A stretch of 44,037 nucleotides of DNA from an uncultured bacterium. Lineage in GTDB: Bacteria; Actinomycetota; Coriobacteriia; Coriobacteriales; Coriobacteriaceae. The notes under the pieces were generated by a model. It was not told the DNA's origin. It did not search any database and saw only the letters and a program-made list of their open reading frames with translations. Of this stretch, positions 10,146-18,522 are shown piece by piece. The translations under genes were made by a program, and so were the position numbers. How positions within the stretch are numbered: the stretch's first letter is position 1; every line of letters starts with the position of its first letter. Where the stretch lies: NCBI GenBank assembly GCA_905214435.1, contig CAJMMA010000012.1, positions 1 to 44,037 of the forward strand, given 5' to 3'.

Positions 10146-10616
10146 CTAGCGATTGCGCTCCTTGAGGGCGCGGTCGATCTCGCGCTGGACATCGCGCTTG
10201 GCCATATCCTCGCGCTTGTCGTAAAGCTTCTTGCCGCGGCCTAGGCCCAGCAGCAGCTTTACGCGACCGTCGGTATTAAAGTAGAGCTCCAACGGAACCA
10301 GCGCATAACCACGGTTGCGAAGTTTGCCGTCAAGAAAGTCGATCTCCTTGCGGTGCAGCAGCAGACGGCGCCGACGGTCGGGATCGCGATTCCACACGCC
10401 ACCATGGCTATAAGGGTGGATATGTAGGCCGACGAGCCAGCACTCCCCGCCACGAATCAGTGCAAAGGTATCGGTAATCTGGCACGCGCGCTCGCGAATC
10501 GACTTGACCTCGGTACCGCTCAGCTCAATACCGCACTCAAACGTCTCATCGATAAAGTACTCGTGATGTGCCGAGCGATTCTTGGAAATGAGCTTGCGCT
10601 CGCGCTTACTGGGCAT
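10146..10616 (-). CDS. smpB: SsrA (tmRNA)-binding protein SmpB
   Basis: SmpB delivers tmRNA to stalled ribosomes for trans-translation. The 156-residue protein contains the family signature FECGIELSGTEVKSIRE, the beta-barrel, and the basic C-terminal tail (GRGKKLYDKRED...KERNR) that enters the decoding centre. The ATG at 10616 (MPSKRERKLISKNR) overlaps the end of the TPR gene by 11 bp, which suggests translational coupling. No tmRNA gene is recognisable next to it. In many bacteria smpB follows rnr, but here RNase R is encoded 8 kb away. Confidence 0.96.
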   Translation of the reverse strand: MPSKRERKLISKNRSAHHEYFIDETFECGIELSGTEVKSIRERACQITDTFALIRGGECWLVGLHIHPYSHGGVWNRDPDRRRRLLLHRKEIDFLDGKLRNRGYALVPLELYFNTDGRVKLLLGLGRGKKLYDKREDMAKRDVQREIDRALKERNR

Positions 10617-11523
10617 CGCCGGCCTCCTTGGCGCCATCGGCGTTTGAGCCCGCAGCCTCGCGCTTTGCCTTGCGCTCGGCGTTAAGCTCGGCATCACTCT
10701 CGCGCACCAGCTTGATAATCGCCGCGCACGCCTCTTCGCCCACCAGGTCGCGGGCACGGACCGTCAGGCGCGTAGCCTCCTGCTTGTCGCCGTCGCTCGC
10801 AGCGTCGGTCGCGCACATGATCAGGCAGATGGCGATCTCGGCCGAAGGCGAGGTCGGCACGCCCTGCAGGGCGAGCTCACCCATCACATGGTCGTCACTC
10901 TCGTCCGCGGCATCCGGATAGGTGGTATGGATCTTGTTGAGCAGGCGCGTCGTATGCGCATCATTGGGCGCCAGGCGCAGCGCCAGACGCGCGCAGCCCA
11001 CGGCAGCCGAAATGTTCTCGGTCTCGGGCTCCAAGAAGTACTGACCCAAGTTGGTGTAGGCGCGTGCGGCGCACTTACCGTCGCTCGCGCGCTCCAGCAC
11101 CGAGAACGAGAGCGATGCCCACTCCTGCTTGTCCTCGAGCGCGCGGAACAGCTCGGCCAAGTCCAAGCGATAGTTGCAGTTCATGGGATCCCAACGCACG
11201 GCCTGCATCAGGGCATTCCGAGCACTCACATAATCCTGCTGGCGAATGTAGGCAAACGCCATGTCGGAGTACAGGCGGTCAAAGGGAACCTCGACCTGCA
11301 CCAGCTCGCGCGGATCCTTCTCCACGCGGCGATAGGCCAGGCGCTCAAACTTGCTGTCGAAGCTAAAGTACTGGCGCTTCTCCTCCGTCTTGCACTCAGC
11401 GTCGATATACTCCTCGGCAAGCTCCACCAGACGCTCCAGCAGCGGCGTCGCCGTAGCCAGGTCGCCCTGCGCCAGATAGTTCTCGGCATACGTGATGTCT
11501 TCCAAGCTGATAGGCAGGTCCAT
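10606..11523 (-). CDS. TPR-repeat protein of unknown function
   Basis: The 305-residue protein is soluble, with helix-turn-helix repeats of TPR type: residues around 8-40 (AENYLAQGDLATATPLLERL), 85-120 (MAFAYIRQQDYVSARNALMQ) and 155-190 are the clearest. The C-terminus is charged and low in complexity (ERKAKREAAGS...). There is no signal peptide or catalytic motif. It starts at ATG 11523 and overlaps smpB, so the two are likely co-expressed. TPRs usually mediate protein-protein contacts. I do not recognise a named family, and a link to ribosome rescue is only suggested by the overlap. Confidence 0.8.
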   Translation of the reverse strand: MDLPISLEDITYAENYLAQGDLATATPLLERLVELAEEYIDAECKTEEKRQYFSFDSKFERLAYRRVEKDPRELVQVEVPFDRLYSDMAFAYIRQQDYVSARNALMQAVRWDPMNCNYRLDLAELFRALEDKQEWASLSFSVLERASDGKCAARAYTNLGQYFLEPETENISAAVGCARLALRLAPNDAHTTRLLNKIHTTYPDAADESDDHVMGELALQGVPTSPSAEIAICLIMCATDAASDGDKQEATRLTVRARDLVGEEACAAIIKLVRESDAELNAERKAKREAAGSNADGAKEAGDAQ

Positions 11524-11581
11524 GACAACTCCTCGGTCCGGGCGGCAGACTCAACGCGCGCCTTAAATATCGGTCAATACA

Positions 11582-11610
11582 CAAAACCCGGGTCTCTTAC
11601 GAGGCCCGGG
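11582..11610 (-). terminator. Terminator of the tRNA transcript
   Basis: The stem CCCGGG-CTC/GAG-CCCGGG (11587-11592 with 11605-11610) is followed on the minus strand by a TTTT run. It ends the tRNA-Gln/tRNA-Glu transcription unit before the TPR gene. Confidence 0.75.
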
Positions 11611-11620
11611 CGTTCAATTT

Positions 11621-11697
11621 TGGTAGCCCGTACCAGATTCGAACTGGTGATCTCCGCCTTGAGAGGGCGGCGTCCTAAACCGCTAGACGAACGGGCC
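11621..11697 (-). tRNA. tRNA-Glu (anticodon CTC)
   Basis: The minus strand folds as a complete cloverleaf. The acceptor GGCCCGT pairs with ACGGGCT, and the anticodon stem CCGCC/GGCGG encloses loop CTCTCAA (anticodon CTC). The T-arm is CCAGTTCGAATCTGG, and CCA is encoded at the 3' end. It lies 17 nt after tRNA-Gln on the same strand. Confidence 0.93.
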
Positions 11698-11714
11698 ATA
11701 TGTAGCAAATGCAA

Positions 11715-11788
11715 TGGCTGGGATGGAGGGAGTCGAACCCCCATTGACGGAACCAGAATCCGCTGTCCTGCCATTAGACGACATCCCA
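11715..11788 (-). tRNA. tRNA-Gln (anticodon CTG)
   Basis: On the minus strand the acceptor TGGGATG pairs with CATCCCA. The anticodon loop is TTCTGGT (anticodon CTG), the T-arm contains GGGGGTTCGACTCCC, and GCCA ends the gene with CCA encoded. It is the promoter-proximal tRNA of the pair. Confidence 0.93.
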
Positions 11789-11832
11789 ATGACTGCATCG
11801 CTGCGCTCGGCTGTGCCTTTGCGCAAGAAAGA

Positions 11833-11861
11833 AATATACGGGAAGTCCGGCCGTGACGCAA
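11833..11861 (-). promoter_or_regulatory. Candidate promoter of the tRNA-Gln/Glu unit
   Basis: On the minus strand TTGCGT (11856-11861) and TATATT (11833-11838) have exactly 17 bp spacing, about 45 nt upstream of tRNA-Gln. This is a strong sigma-70-type match. Confidence 0.7.
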
Positions 11862-12053
11862 GCCCCAATTTTGAATTTTTTGAAATTCAGTCAAATACGG
11901 CCAACACGTGAAGGACCTGTGAAGCGCCAGCGACACGTACGGCGCCAAAGCCCGTAAAACATCCCGCATCTACCGCTGGTAGATTACAACAATGCAGCAC
12001 TCACGGCTGATGGCACAATCGAACCGTCATCATTGCACGGATATCGAGGCGCC

Positions 12054-12464
12054 ATGGACGAAGAGCTTGATTACCTATGGGAGACCCTGGGCCTCGAGAT
12101 CACTGCTGACCTTTGGCCCGAACGGGACAAAATCCATCCCACTCTGCGCCCCGCCATCACGGTGATGCAGGCAAACTACCGCCGTGCATCCTTTTTGATC
12201 ATGCGGATGTCATGGCACGCGGGACTCCCCGACCTTAAGCGAATCCAGGCAAGCCTCGTCGAGCTGTCCGGTATGCCGACTGTCATATCCGAGGCGCACC
12301 TGGAGCAGCGCCAGCGCGAGCGACTGCAACAGCAGCGGATCCCCTTTATCTGCCCCGGCGTTCAGGCATATCTGCCCTTTATGGACGAGGAGTACTGGAG
12401 CGGCAAGCCCAACAAGCACGTAAAGGTCTACGATCCGCACGAATGGGCGCAGTTGGAGGACTGA
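12054..12464 (+). CDS. Hypothetical protein
   Basis: A 136-residue soluble protein that I do not recognise with confidence. It starts at ATG 12054 (MDEELDYLWETLG) with GAGG about 5 nt upstream. It has a helical N-terminal half (residues 1-65), a central charged helix rich in Q and R (EQRQRERLQQQRIP) and an aromatic segment, CPGVQAYLPFMDEEYW, near residue 110. No signal peptide, membrane segment or catalytic motif is visible. The basic helix followed by a beta-like segment could be part of a winged-helix DNA-binding fold, but that is a guess. It stands alone on the plus strand, followed by a palindromic repeat pair. Confidence 0.7.
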   Translation: MDEELDYLWETLGLEITADLWPERDKIHPTLRPAITVMQANYRRASFLIMRMSWHAGLPDLKRIQASLVELSGMPTVISEAHLEQRQRERLQQQRIPFICPGVQAYLPFMDEEYWSGKPNKHVKVYDPHEWAQLED

Positions 12465-12483
12465 CTGGGGCAAGCCTGCCGGC

Positions 12484-12591
12484 GGAAAGTGCGTCCCAGA
12501 TTTCAAGCTCAAACTGGTCCCCACTTTCCCATCGAGCCCTCAACCGGAAACCGTATCCCGTAATCGAAGCTCAAAACGGGTCGCGCTTTCC
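12484..12591. repeat. Pair of 46-bp hairpin repeats (GGAAA...TTTCC family)
   Basis: Two related 46-bp inverted repeats lie at 12484-12529 and 12546-12591. Each begins GGAAA and ends TTTCC and shares the centre AAGCTCAAA. Arms are GGAAAGTG/CACTTTCC in the first and a diverged GGAAACCG/CGCTTTCC in the second. They sit between two convergent genes. Confidence 0.8.
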
Positions 12592-12598
12592 GCAGCCG

Positions 12599-12958
12599 CT
12601 ACAGCAACGCCTCGGCCCAAGCCGATTCCCTAAAGCCGGGAATCGCAAAGTCGTCGCCCACCAGCAGTGGGCGCTTAACCAGCATGCCGTCGGTCGCCAG
12701 CAGCTCGTAGCACTCCCGATCCGTCATGCCCGCATCCAGACGCGCCTTCAGGCCCAGCTCTCGATATTTCATGCCCGACGAATTAAAGAAGCGCCGCACC
12801 GGCAGCCCCGAACGAGCAATCCAGGTCGCAAGCTCATCGTCCGTGGGATTGTCCAAAACGATATCGCGGTCGATATACTCTACCCCGTGTTCGTCCAGCC
12901 ATGCCTTGGCCTTCTTGCAGGTCGAGCACTTGGGATATTCAACAAACAGTACGGTCAT
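12599..12958 (-). CDS. ArsC/Spx-family thioredoxin-fold protein
   Basis: The 119-residue protein has the ArsC/Spx/YffB fold: an N-terminal strand followed by KCSTCKKA, giving a CxxC at residues 11-14. It also has the family segments LDEHGVEYIDRDI, a proline-containing RSGLPVRRFFNSSG, and a C-terminal VKRPLLVGDDFAI. Members include arsenate reductases (one catalytic Cys), Spx regulators and uncharacterised YffB proteins. Sequence here does not separate these. No arsenic-resistance genes are nearby, so arsenate reduction should not be assumed. ATG 12958 has GGAGG about 6 nt upstream. It lies 92 nt downstream of mupG on the same strand. Confidence 0.85.
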   Translation of the reverse strand: MTVLFVEYPKCSTCKKAKAWLDEHGVEYIDRDIVLDNPTDDELATWIARSGLPVRRFFNSSGMKYRELGLKARLDAGMTDRECYELLATDGMLVKRPLLVGDDFAIPGFRESAWAEALL

Positions 12959-13050
12959 GGGAATCCTCCGAATATAGATCGGCCAACGCAGGCACACGCC
13001 ACACGAGGCGCCTTCGCATGATGGGCCAATTGTAGCCCACGGGTCACACA

Positions 13051-14103
13051 CTAAACGAACCGTACCCCGAATCCGCGTTTGATGAACGGCAGCAGCTCCA
13101 TTGCCTCGGGCGTGATATGACCCGCAACGTTCATGCGCTCGTCACCGGGAAGATCGACCCGCGCAATCTCAAGCTCGCCTTCGTAGCGCCCATAGCCGCT
13201 ATTGCTCACAGCGATCGACCCCGCCTTTCGAAACAGGCCGGCACCGGCATCCGTCGGCACGGAATCCGGCTTAAGCGTCGTACGCGACTCCTGAGACCTA
13301 AAGATGAGGGTGCTCGAATCGGGCCGGTCGTGATGAATCTGCCCACGTACATAGGCATAACCGGGCTCAAGCTCGCATTGCAAGTCCACGTATCCGGTGG
13401 AAACATGAGCAAACTGCGCCCAGCCCGCATCGGAAAGATCGGGGTCGCCGACCAACACAATGTCGCAATCGGCGCCATGTGCAAGCTCAAGCATGTTGAG
13501 GGCAACCTTTGACGCGCGACCGCGCTGCGCCTCGACCGTCGGCAGTCCCTCGAATACCGGCCCGCGAACGTTAGCATCACCCGGCACAAAAGCCATGATT
13601 TCGAATCCAAGCGCCGCAAGACGAAGATTCATCCGAGCAATGTCCTCCAGAGCTAAACCGGTATAAGGCTTGGGGTAAAAATTGTGGCAGGCGGCAAAAC
13701 GAGTCACATCGGCACCGGCCTCACGCCACGATGCGATTTCATCAGAACTCACCGTCGATGCATTGACCACAATGCGAAATACACCGGACAGCTCCGCGAC
13801 CCGCTGGGCGCTAAAGCCATAGTCCAAACGAAGGTATTCCAACCCCAGATCGCGCAGGTCCTCGATGCGCTCAAGCCCGAGCAAATCGCACGTGCGAGGC
13901 CCCACATCGGCAATGAGCGCAATGCCGCGGGCGGAAAGCAGCGACAGCACATGACGGACCTTATCGGCATATGCCGCTCCCCCATCCTCGGGAATATGCA
14001 GCGAGGTGAACGCATAGCGCGCACCCGCCGCGGCACCACGCTCAATTGTCCGCTCAATATCCTGCAGAGGGCTGGAAAGATAAATCGAAATACCCGTTTT
14101 CAC
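13051..14103 (-). CDS. mupG: 6-phospho-N-acetylmuramidase (DUF871, MupG-like)
   Basis: In Staphylococcus aureus MupG cleaves the intracellular disaccharide MurNAc-6P-GlcNAc after PTS uptake. This 350-residue protein matches the DUF871 pattern: an N-terminal TIM barrel beginning GISIYLSS, with FTSLHIPEDGG, RLDYGFS, NASTVSS and NFYPKPYTGL, and a C-terminal beta domain from about residue 235. The start codon is GTG at 14103, with AAAGGAG about 10 nt upstream. Its company (murP, murQ, murR on the same strand) is the same gene set as the staphylococcal mupG-murQ-murP-murR cluster, in a different order. An intrinsic terminator lies between murP and this gene, so expression may be reduced relative to murP. 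The enzyme role follows from family and context. Confidence 0.87.
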   Translation of the reverse strand: MKTGISIYLSSPLQDIERTIERGAAAGARYAFTSLHIPEDGGAAYADKVRHVLSLLSARGIALIADVGPRTCDLLGLERIEDLRDLGLEYLRLDYGFSAQRVAELSGVFRIVVNASTVSSDEIASWREAGADVTRFAACHNFYPKPYTGLALEDIARMNLRLAALGFEIMAFVPGDANVRGPVFEGLPTVEAQRGRASKVALNMLELAHGADCDIVLVGDPDLSDAGWAQFAHVSTGYVDLQCELEPGYAYVRGQIHHDRPDSSTLIFRSQESRTTLKPDSVPTDAGAGLFRKAGSIAVSNSGYGRYEGELEIARVDLPGDERMNVAGHITPEAMELLPFIKRGFGVRFV

Positions 14104-14118
14104 GCTACAACGCTCCTT

Positions 14119-14153
14119 TAAAAAAGGCCGGCGGAGCAGTTAGCCCCGCCGGC
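14119..14153 (-). terminator. Intrinsic terminator between murP and mupG
   Basis: On the minus strand GCCGGCGG (14146-14153) pairs with CCGCCGGC and is followed directly by TTTTTT (14120-14125) and then the mupG ribosome site AAAGGAG. It looks like an internal attenuator or partial terminator within the MurNAc operon. Confidence 0.8.
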
Positions 14154-14220
14154 ACAACCATAGCATCAAGAAATCTGCCGCGCGCCGCGAGCCCTGAGCA
14201 ACACGGCTCGCGATATCAAA

Positions 14221-15651
14221 CTACTCGCCAAAGAACTCGTTGATCTTCTGCTCGTCGACGCCAAAGAACCACGTCAGGACAAAGCCGGCGGCATAGGCAA
14301 GCAGCATAGCGGCAACGTAGCCGAGCTGCTGGCCAGGAACGACGATCAGCAAGCCAAACAGACCGGAAACGCCCTGAGAAACCGTGCCGATGTGAAGCAG
14401 CGCCGCGAGCGCGCCGGCAAATCCGGCACCCAGGCAGGCCGTCACAAACGGACGAACGAGCGGCAGCGTAACAGCATACATCAGAGGCTCGCCCACACCC
14501 AGGATTCCAACGGGAATGGACTCTGCGACGTACTTCTTGAGCTTGACGTTCTTGGTCTTAAAGTACAGCGCCAGACCGGCACCGACCTGACCGCCGCCAG
14601 CCATCATAAGGATGGGAAGCAGGTAATTGATGCCCTTGGTAGCGCCGTCGGGATCGTTGAGCATAGCGTGGATCGGCGTGAGCGCCTGATGCAGGCCGAC
14701 GGAAACCAGCGGCAAGAAGCCTGCCGACAGGATATAACCGCCCAGGACGCCCAGCTTCTCGAAGATAAAGGTCAAAACGCTAAAGATGGCAGTCGTCAGC
14801 CATGCGCCAACCGGCTGGATGACGAGCATCAGAGCAAAGGCGCCGATGATGAGCACCAGCAGCGGGGACAAGAACGTGTCGAGTACGTTGGGCATAACCT
14901 TGCGAATCTGACGCTCCATCCAGGCAAAAAATGCGCCAGCGATAAGAGCCGCGATCATGCCGCCCGCTGCGGGGTTGTACTGCGCATTGGTGAGCGGCAG
15001 CAGAATGGCAGTGGCAGGATCAGCCGCACCAGGCGCAAGCAGGGGCATAGCACTGTTGGCGATACACATCATGCCGGCGATGCCGCCCAGCGCAGCGGAG
15101 CCACCAAACTCACGTGCCGCGTTATAGCCCACCAAGATGGGCAGATAGGCAAACAAGGCCCAGCCCATGGAACGAATGCCCTGGTACCACCACTCGCCTG
15201 CAAGCGCGCCTGCCGTCGAGACGTTAATGACGTTGCAGATACCGTTGATGAGACCAGCCGCAATGATGCCGGGAAGCAGGGCGACGAAGACATTGGAAAT
15301 CTTCTTGAGGAAGGCCTGAACCGGCTTAGACTCGTATTTGGCCTTCTGCGCGGCCTTGTTTGTGGCCGCAGCGTCAACCACGCTCTCGTCGGCAACGCCT
15401 TTCGCAAGGCCGGTGAGCTTGGAGCACTCCTCGAGCACCTTATTCACCTTGCCCGGACCCAGCACGATCTGCATCGTGTCGTCCTCGACCAGGCCCATCA
15501 CGCCGTCGAGTGCCTTAATGCCCTCCGTGTCGACGTTGCCCGTGTCTTTGACGGTCACGCGCAGGCGCGTCATGCACGCCGCGTTTGCGAGCACGTTGTC
15601 TTTACCGCCCAAAAGGTCCAGCAGCTTTTGAGCCAGCTCTTTGTTCGTCAT
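14221..15651 (-). CDS. murP: PTS transporter for N-acetylmuramic acid, EIIBC
   Basis: This membrane protein imports and phosphorylates MurNAc, or a MurNAc disaccharide, to the 6-phosphate. The 476 residues comprise an N-terminal EIIB domain with the phosphocysteine C26 in NAACMTRLRV, a linker of about 30 residues, and an EIIC domain of roughly ten hydrophobic segments from about residue 115, including the substrate-region motif GVGEPLMYAV. No EIIA domain is attached, so it needs a glucose-type EIIA encoded elsewhere, as E. coli MurP does with Crr. The ATG at 15651 has GGAGGAG just upstream. It lies 57 nt after murQ. The sucrose/trehalose branch of EIIBC is similar, but the murQ, murR and mupG neighbours make MurNAc the best substrate. 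Confidence 0.93.
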   Translation of the reverse strand: MTNKELAQKLLDLLGGKDNVLANAACMTRLRVTVKDTGNVDTEGIKALDGVMGLVEDDTMQIVLGPGKVNKVLEECSKLTGLAKGVADESVVDAAATNKAAQKAKYESKPVQAFLKKISNVFVALLPGIIAAGLINGICNVINVSTAGALAGEWWYQGIRSMGWALFAYLPILVGYNAAREFGGSAALGGIAGMMCIANSAMPLLAPGAADPATAILLPLTNAQYNPAAGGMIAALIAGAFFAWMERQIRKVMPNVLDTFLSPLLVLIIGAFALMLVIQPVGAWLTTAIFSVLTFIFEKLGVLGGYILSAGFLPLVSVGLHQALTPIHAMLNDPDGATKGINYLLPILMMAGGGQVGAGLALYFKTKNVKLKKYVAESIPVGILGVGEPLMYAVTLPLVRPFVTACLGAGFAGALAALLHIGTVSQGVSGLFGLLIVVPGQQLGYVAAMLLAYAAGFVLTWFFGVDEQKINEFFGE

Positions 15652-15708
15652 AACTCCTCCTTGTATTGGGTATCTCGTCTGGATGTCATATCAGCTCACG
15701 CCGCACAC

Positions 15709-16632
<924 letters not shown>

Positions 16633-16642
16633 TTCATTCACC

Positions 16643-17494
16643 TCATCTTTCCTGTTTCTCGATGTAGTTTTGCTTAATGACATGCGTCGCCCGTTCGTAG
16701 TCGCTGGCAACGTAAGCAGCGTACAGGGCATCGACAACCATAAGCTGGGCCATACGCGAAGCCATGGCACCGCTGCGGACCAAGGGTTCACTCGCAGCGA
16801 CGCCGAGCACGGCATCGGCCACGGTGGCAAGCTTGGATGATCCATCTACTTTGGTAACGGCCACAACGGGACAGTTGTGACGTTGAGCCTCGGCGGTGCA
16901 GTCCAGCACCTCTTGCGTCAAGCCCGAGTAGCTAAAGGCGATTGCCATATCGCCCTCATGCATGTTCTTTGCACACAAGAGCTGATCATGCCAGTCGTCG
17001 TACAGATGGCACTCCTTGTCGACACGCATGAGCTTTTGCGCCAGATCGTGCGCGACCAAACGAGAGGCACCGATACCGAACAGATTGACCGCACGTGCCC
17101 GCTTAAGATAGGCCGCACATCGCTCCAAGACGGTGTAATCGAGCGTTCGCGCCGTCGCTTCGATCGTGCGCACGTTGCTTTTCATCACCTTCCCCACGAT
17201 ACGTTCGACGCTGTCATCCATGGAGATGTCCTCGAGGGCTACGTCTTTCTTGTCACCTAAGAGCGCCAGCTCGGCAATCAGTTCGCGCTGGAACTCCTTG
17301 TAGCCCGCAAAACCCAAACGCTTGCAAAAGCGCAAAATGCTCGAGGGCGAGGAGAACGTGACATCGGCAAGACCGCGGACGGACAGCCCGACCACCTCGT
17401 GCGGATGAGCGCTTACATATGCGATGACATTGCGTTCCGCCGGGCTCGCGCTGAGCTCACGCTCGCGAAGCCGCAAAAGCAATCCGTTTGCCAT
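16643..17494 (-). CDS. murR: RpiR-family transcriptional regulator (MurR-like)
   Basis: The 283-residue protein has the RpiR layout: an N-terminal HTH_6 domain (about 1-75, with LADVTFSSPSSILRFCKRLG as the recognition helix) and a C-terminal SIS domain (about 115-240, with GIGASRLVAHD and AFSYSGLTQEVLD) that binds a sugar phosphate. In E. coli MurR represses murQP and responds to MurNAc-6P. The start is ATG 17494 (MANGLLLR), with GGAGG 8 nt upstream. It is the first gene of murR-murQ-murP-mupG. An imperfect site ACGAACGATTCGT at 17529-17541 in its leader is a possible operator. Confidence 0.92.
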   Translation of the reverse strand: MANGLLLRLRERELSASPAERNVIAYVSAHPHEVVGLSVRGLADVTFSSPSSILRFCKRLGFAGYKEFQRELIAELALLGDKKDVALEDISMDDSVERIVGKVMKSNVRTIEATARTLDYTVLERCAAYLKRARAVNLFGIGASRLVAHDLAQKLMRVDKECHLYDDWHDQLLCAKNMHEGDMAIAFSYSGLTQEVLDCTAEAQRHNCPVVAVTKVDGSSKLATVADAVLGVAASEPLVRSGAMASRMAQLMVVDALYAAYVASDYERATHVIKQNYIEKQER

Positions 17495-17590
17495 CTCAAA
17501 CACCTCCGTTGAGAAGAATTAAAGACCAACGAACGATTCGTACCGGATACAAACAGCTTTTGCGGTACATTGTGCCGCATCGTGGCGCAC

Positions 17591-17617
17591 AAAGGGCGAG
17601 CGTTCTACCGCTCGCCC
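17591..17617 (-). terminator. Hairpin between the recombinase gene and murR
   Basis: A perfect 9-bp GC-rich stem (GGGCGAGCG 17594-17602 and CGCTCGCCC 17609-17617) is followed by TTT on the minus strand. It is a probable terminator for the recombinase transcript, before the murR leader. Confidence 0.6.
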
Positions 17618-17674
17618 CTCAAATCCGACCGCTCGGAAATACGCACGACACAAAATAATTCAACGAGGTCGCAT

Positions 17675-17700
17675 TATCGGTAACAGGGCTGTTACCGATA
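17675..17700. repeat. Perfect 12-bp palindrome beside the recombinase gene
   Basis: TATCGGTAACAG (17675-17686) and CTGTTACCGATA (17689-17700) are exact inverted arms around a GG spacer. It lies 39 nt downstream of the serine recombinase stop. There is no T-tract, so it is more like a protein-binding or recombination site than a terminator. Confidence 0.8.
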
Positions 17701-17739
17701 CCGCCTCGCGTGGGCGCCAATCGGACGTGCCGCAAACCC

Positions 17740-18345
17740 CTACCCCGCCTCGCGCATCCAGCGATCGAACGTCCCCACGCACACGCCCAGGCACTTTGCT
17801 GCCTGGCTGCGGGTAATATCGCCCGCCTCATAGCTATCGCGCACCAGCTCAAACTGAGGAGGGCACGGCTTGCGAGGTCGACCGAAACGGACCCCTCGCG
17901 CCCGCGCCGCTGCAATTCCCTCCGCTTGGCGCCGATGGATATTCTCGCGCTCCACCTGCGCCACGTAGCTCAGCAGTTGCAGCACAATATCGGCAATCAG
18001 GGTATTAGTCACATCCGGCGTGCCGCTTGCCCTGGCGCGCGTGTCAAGCAATGGCATGTCCAACACCACAATGGCAACCCCGAGCTCCTTGGTAATGCGA
18101 CGCCATTCCTCAAGAATCTCGGAGTAATTACGACCAAGTCGGTCGATAGAAAGCACCACCAGCACGTCCCCGTCTCCCAGGACGTGCAGCAGCTCGCGAT
18201 AGCGCGGTCGATCGAAGTCCTTGCCGCTCGCATGGTCGGCATAAATATTCGCCGAGCCCACGCCATAGGCGCCCAGCGCATCCAGCTGCCGATTAAGATT
18301 CTGATCGCGCGAACTCACCCGCGCATAACCATACACCGTCGCCAT
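17740..18345 (-). CDS. Serine recombinase (resolvase/invertase family)
   Basis: The 201-residue protein is a small serine recombinase. The catalytic domain (1-about 135) begins YGYARVSSRDQNLNRQ with the active-site serine in RVSS. It also has the conserved LVVLSIDRLGRNYSEILE and the long E-helix (TLIADIVLQLLSYVAQVERENI). The C-terminal HTH (about 150-201) ends SQAAKCLGVCVGTFDRWMREAG, typical of DNA invertases and Tn3-type resolvases. ATG 18345 is the most likely start. No transposase or invertible segment is visible nearby. A perfect 12-bp palindrome follows the gene, and a 41-bp repeat hairpin precedes it. It may be a solitary remnant of a mobile element or act on the chromosome. Confidence 0.9.
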   Translation of the reverse strand: MATVYGYARVSSRDQNLNRQLDALGAYGVGSANIYADHASGKDFDRPRYRELLHVLGDGDVLVVLSIDRLGRNYSEILEEWRRITKELGVAIVVLDMPLLDTRARASGTPDVTNTLIADIVLQLLSYVAQVERENIHRRQAEGIAAARARGVRFGRPRKPCPPQFELVRDSYEAGDITRSQAAKCLGVCVGTFDRWMREAG

Positions 18346-18364
18346 CTCATCCCCGCTTTCTTGT

Positions 18365-18405
18365 AAACCTGCCAAAAAGGGACAGGTTTATTTTGGTAGG
18401 TTTTA
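18365..18405. repeat. 41-bp hairpin repeat (AACCTGCCA family), copy 1
   Basis: Inverted arms AAACCTGCCAAAA (18365-18377) and TTTTGGTAGGTTTT (18391-18404) enclose GGGACAGGTTTA, whose CAGGTTT can also pair with the first arm. A second copy is at 31416-31456. Confidence 0.82.
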
Positions 18406-18465
18406 CCTCTCGAATAGCAGGTAAGCGGGCGGCCGAGCAGACGGCAAGGTAGCCATGATCCAAAT

Positions 18466-18497
18466 GCGGAGGGCGGCCCCGAAAGACCGCCCTCCGC
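18466..18497 (-). terminator. Hairpin after RNase R
   Basis: A perfect 11-bp stem (GCGGAGGGCGG 18466-18476 and CCGCCCTCCGC 18487-18497) lies 26 nt after the rnr stop. It lacks a strong T-run, so terminator function is probable but not certain. Confidence 0.6.
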
Positions 18498-18522
18498 TCT
18501 CCCGCCATGAGTCGAGATTTGG

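Noticed and set aside
10146..10760. tmRNA (ssrA) gene near smpB
   Set aside because: I searched for the alanyl acceptor and tag sequence by eye next to smpB and saw none.
11621..11788. The tRNA pair as an integration site for an element
   Set aside because: No repeat of the tRNA 3' ends was seen nearby, and there is no integrase next to them.
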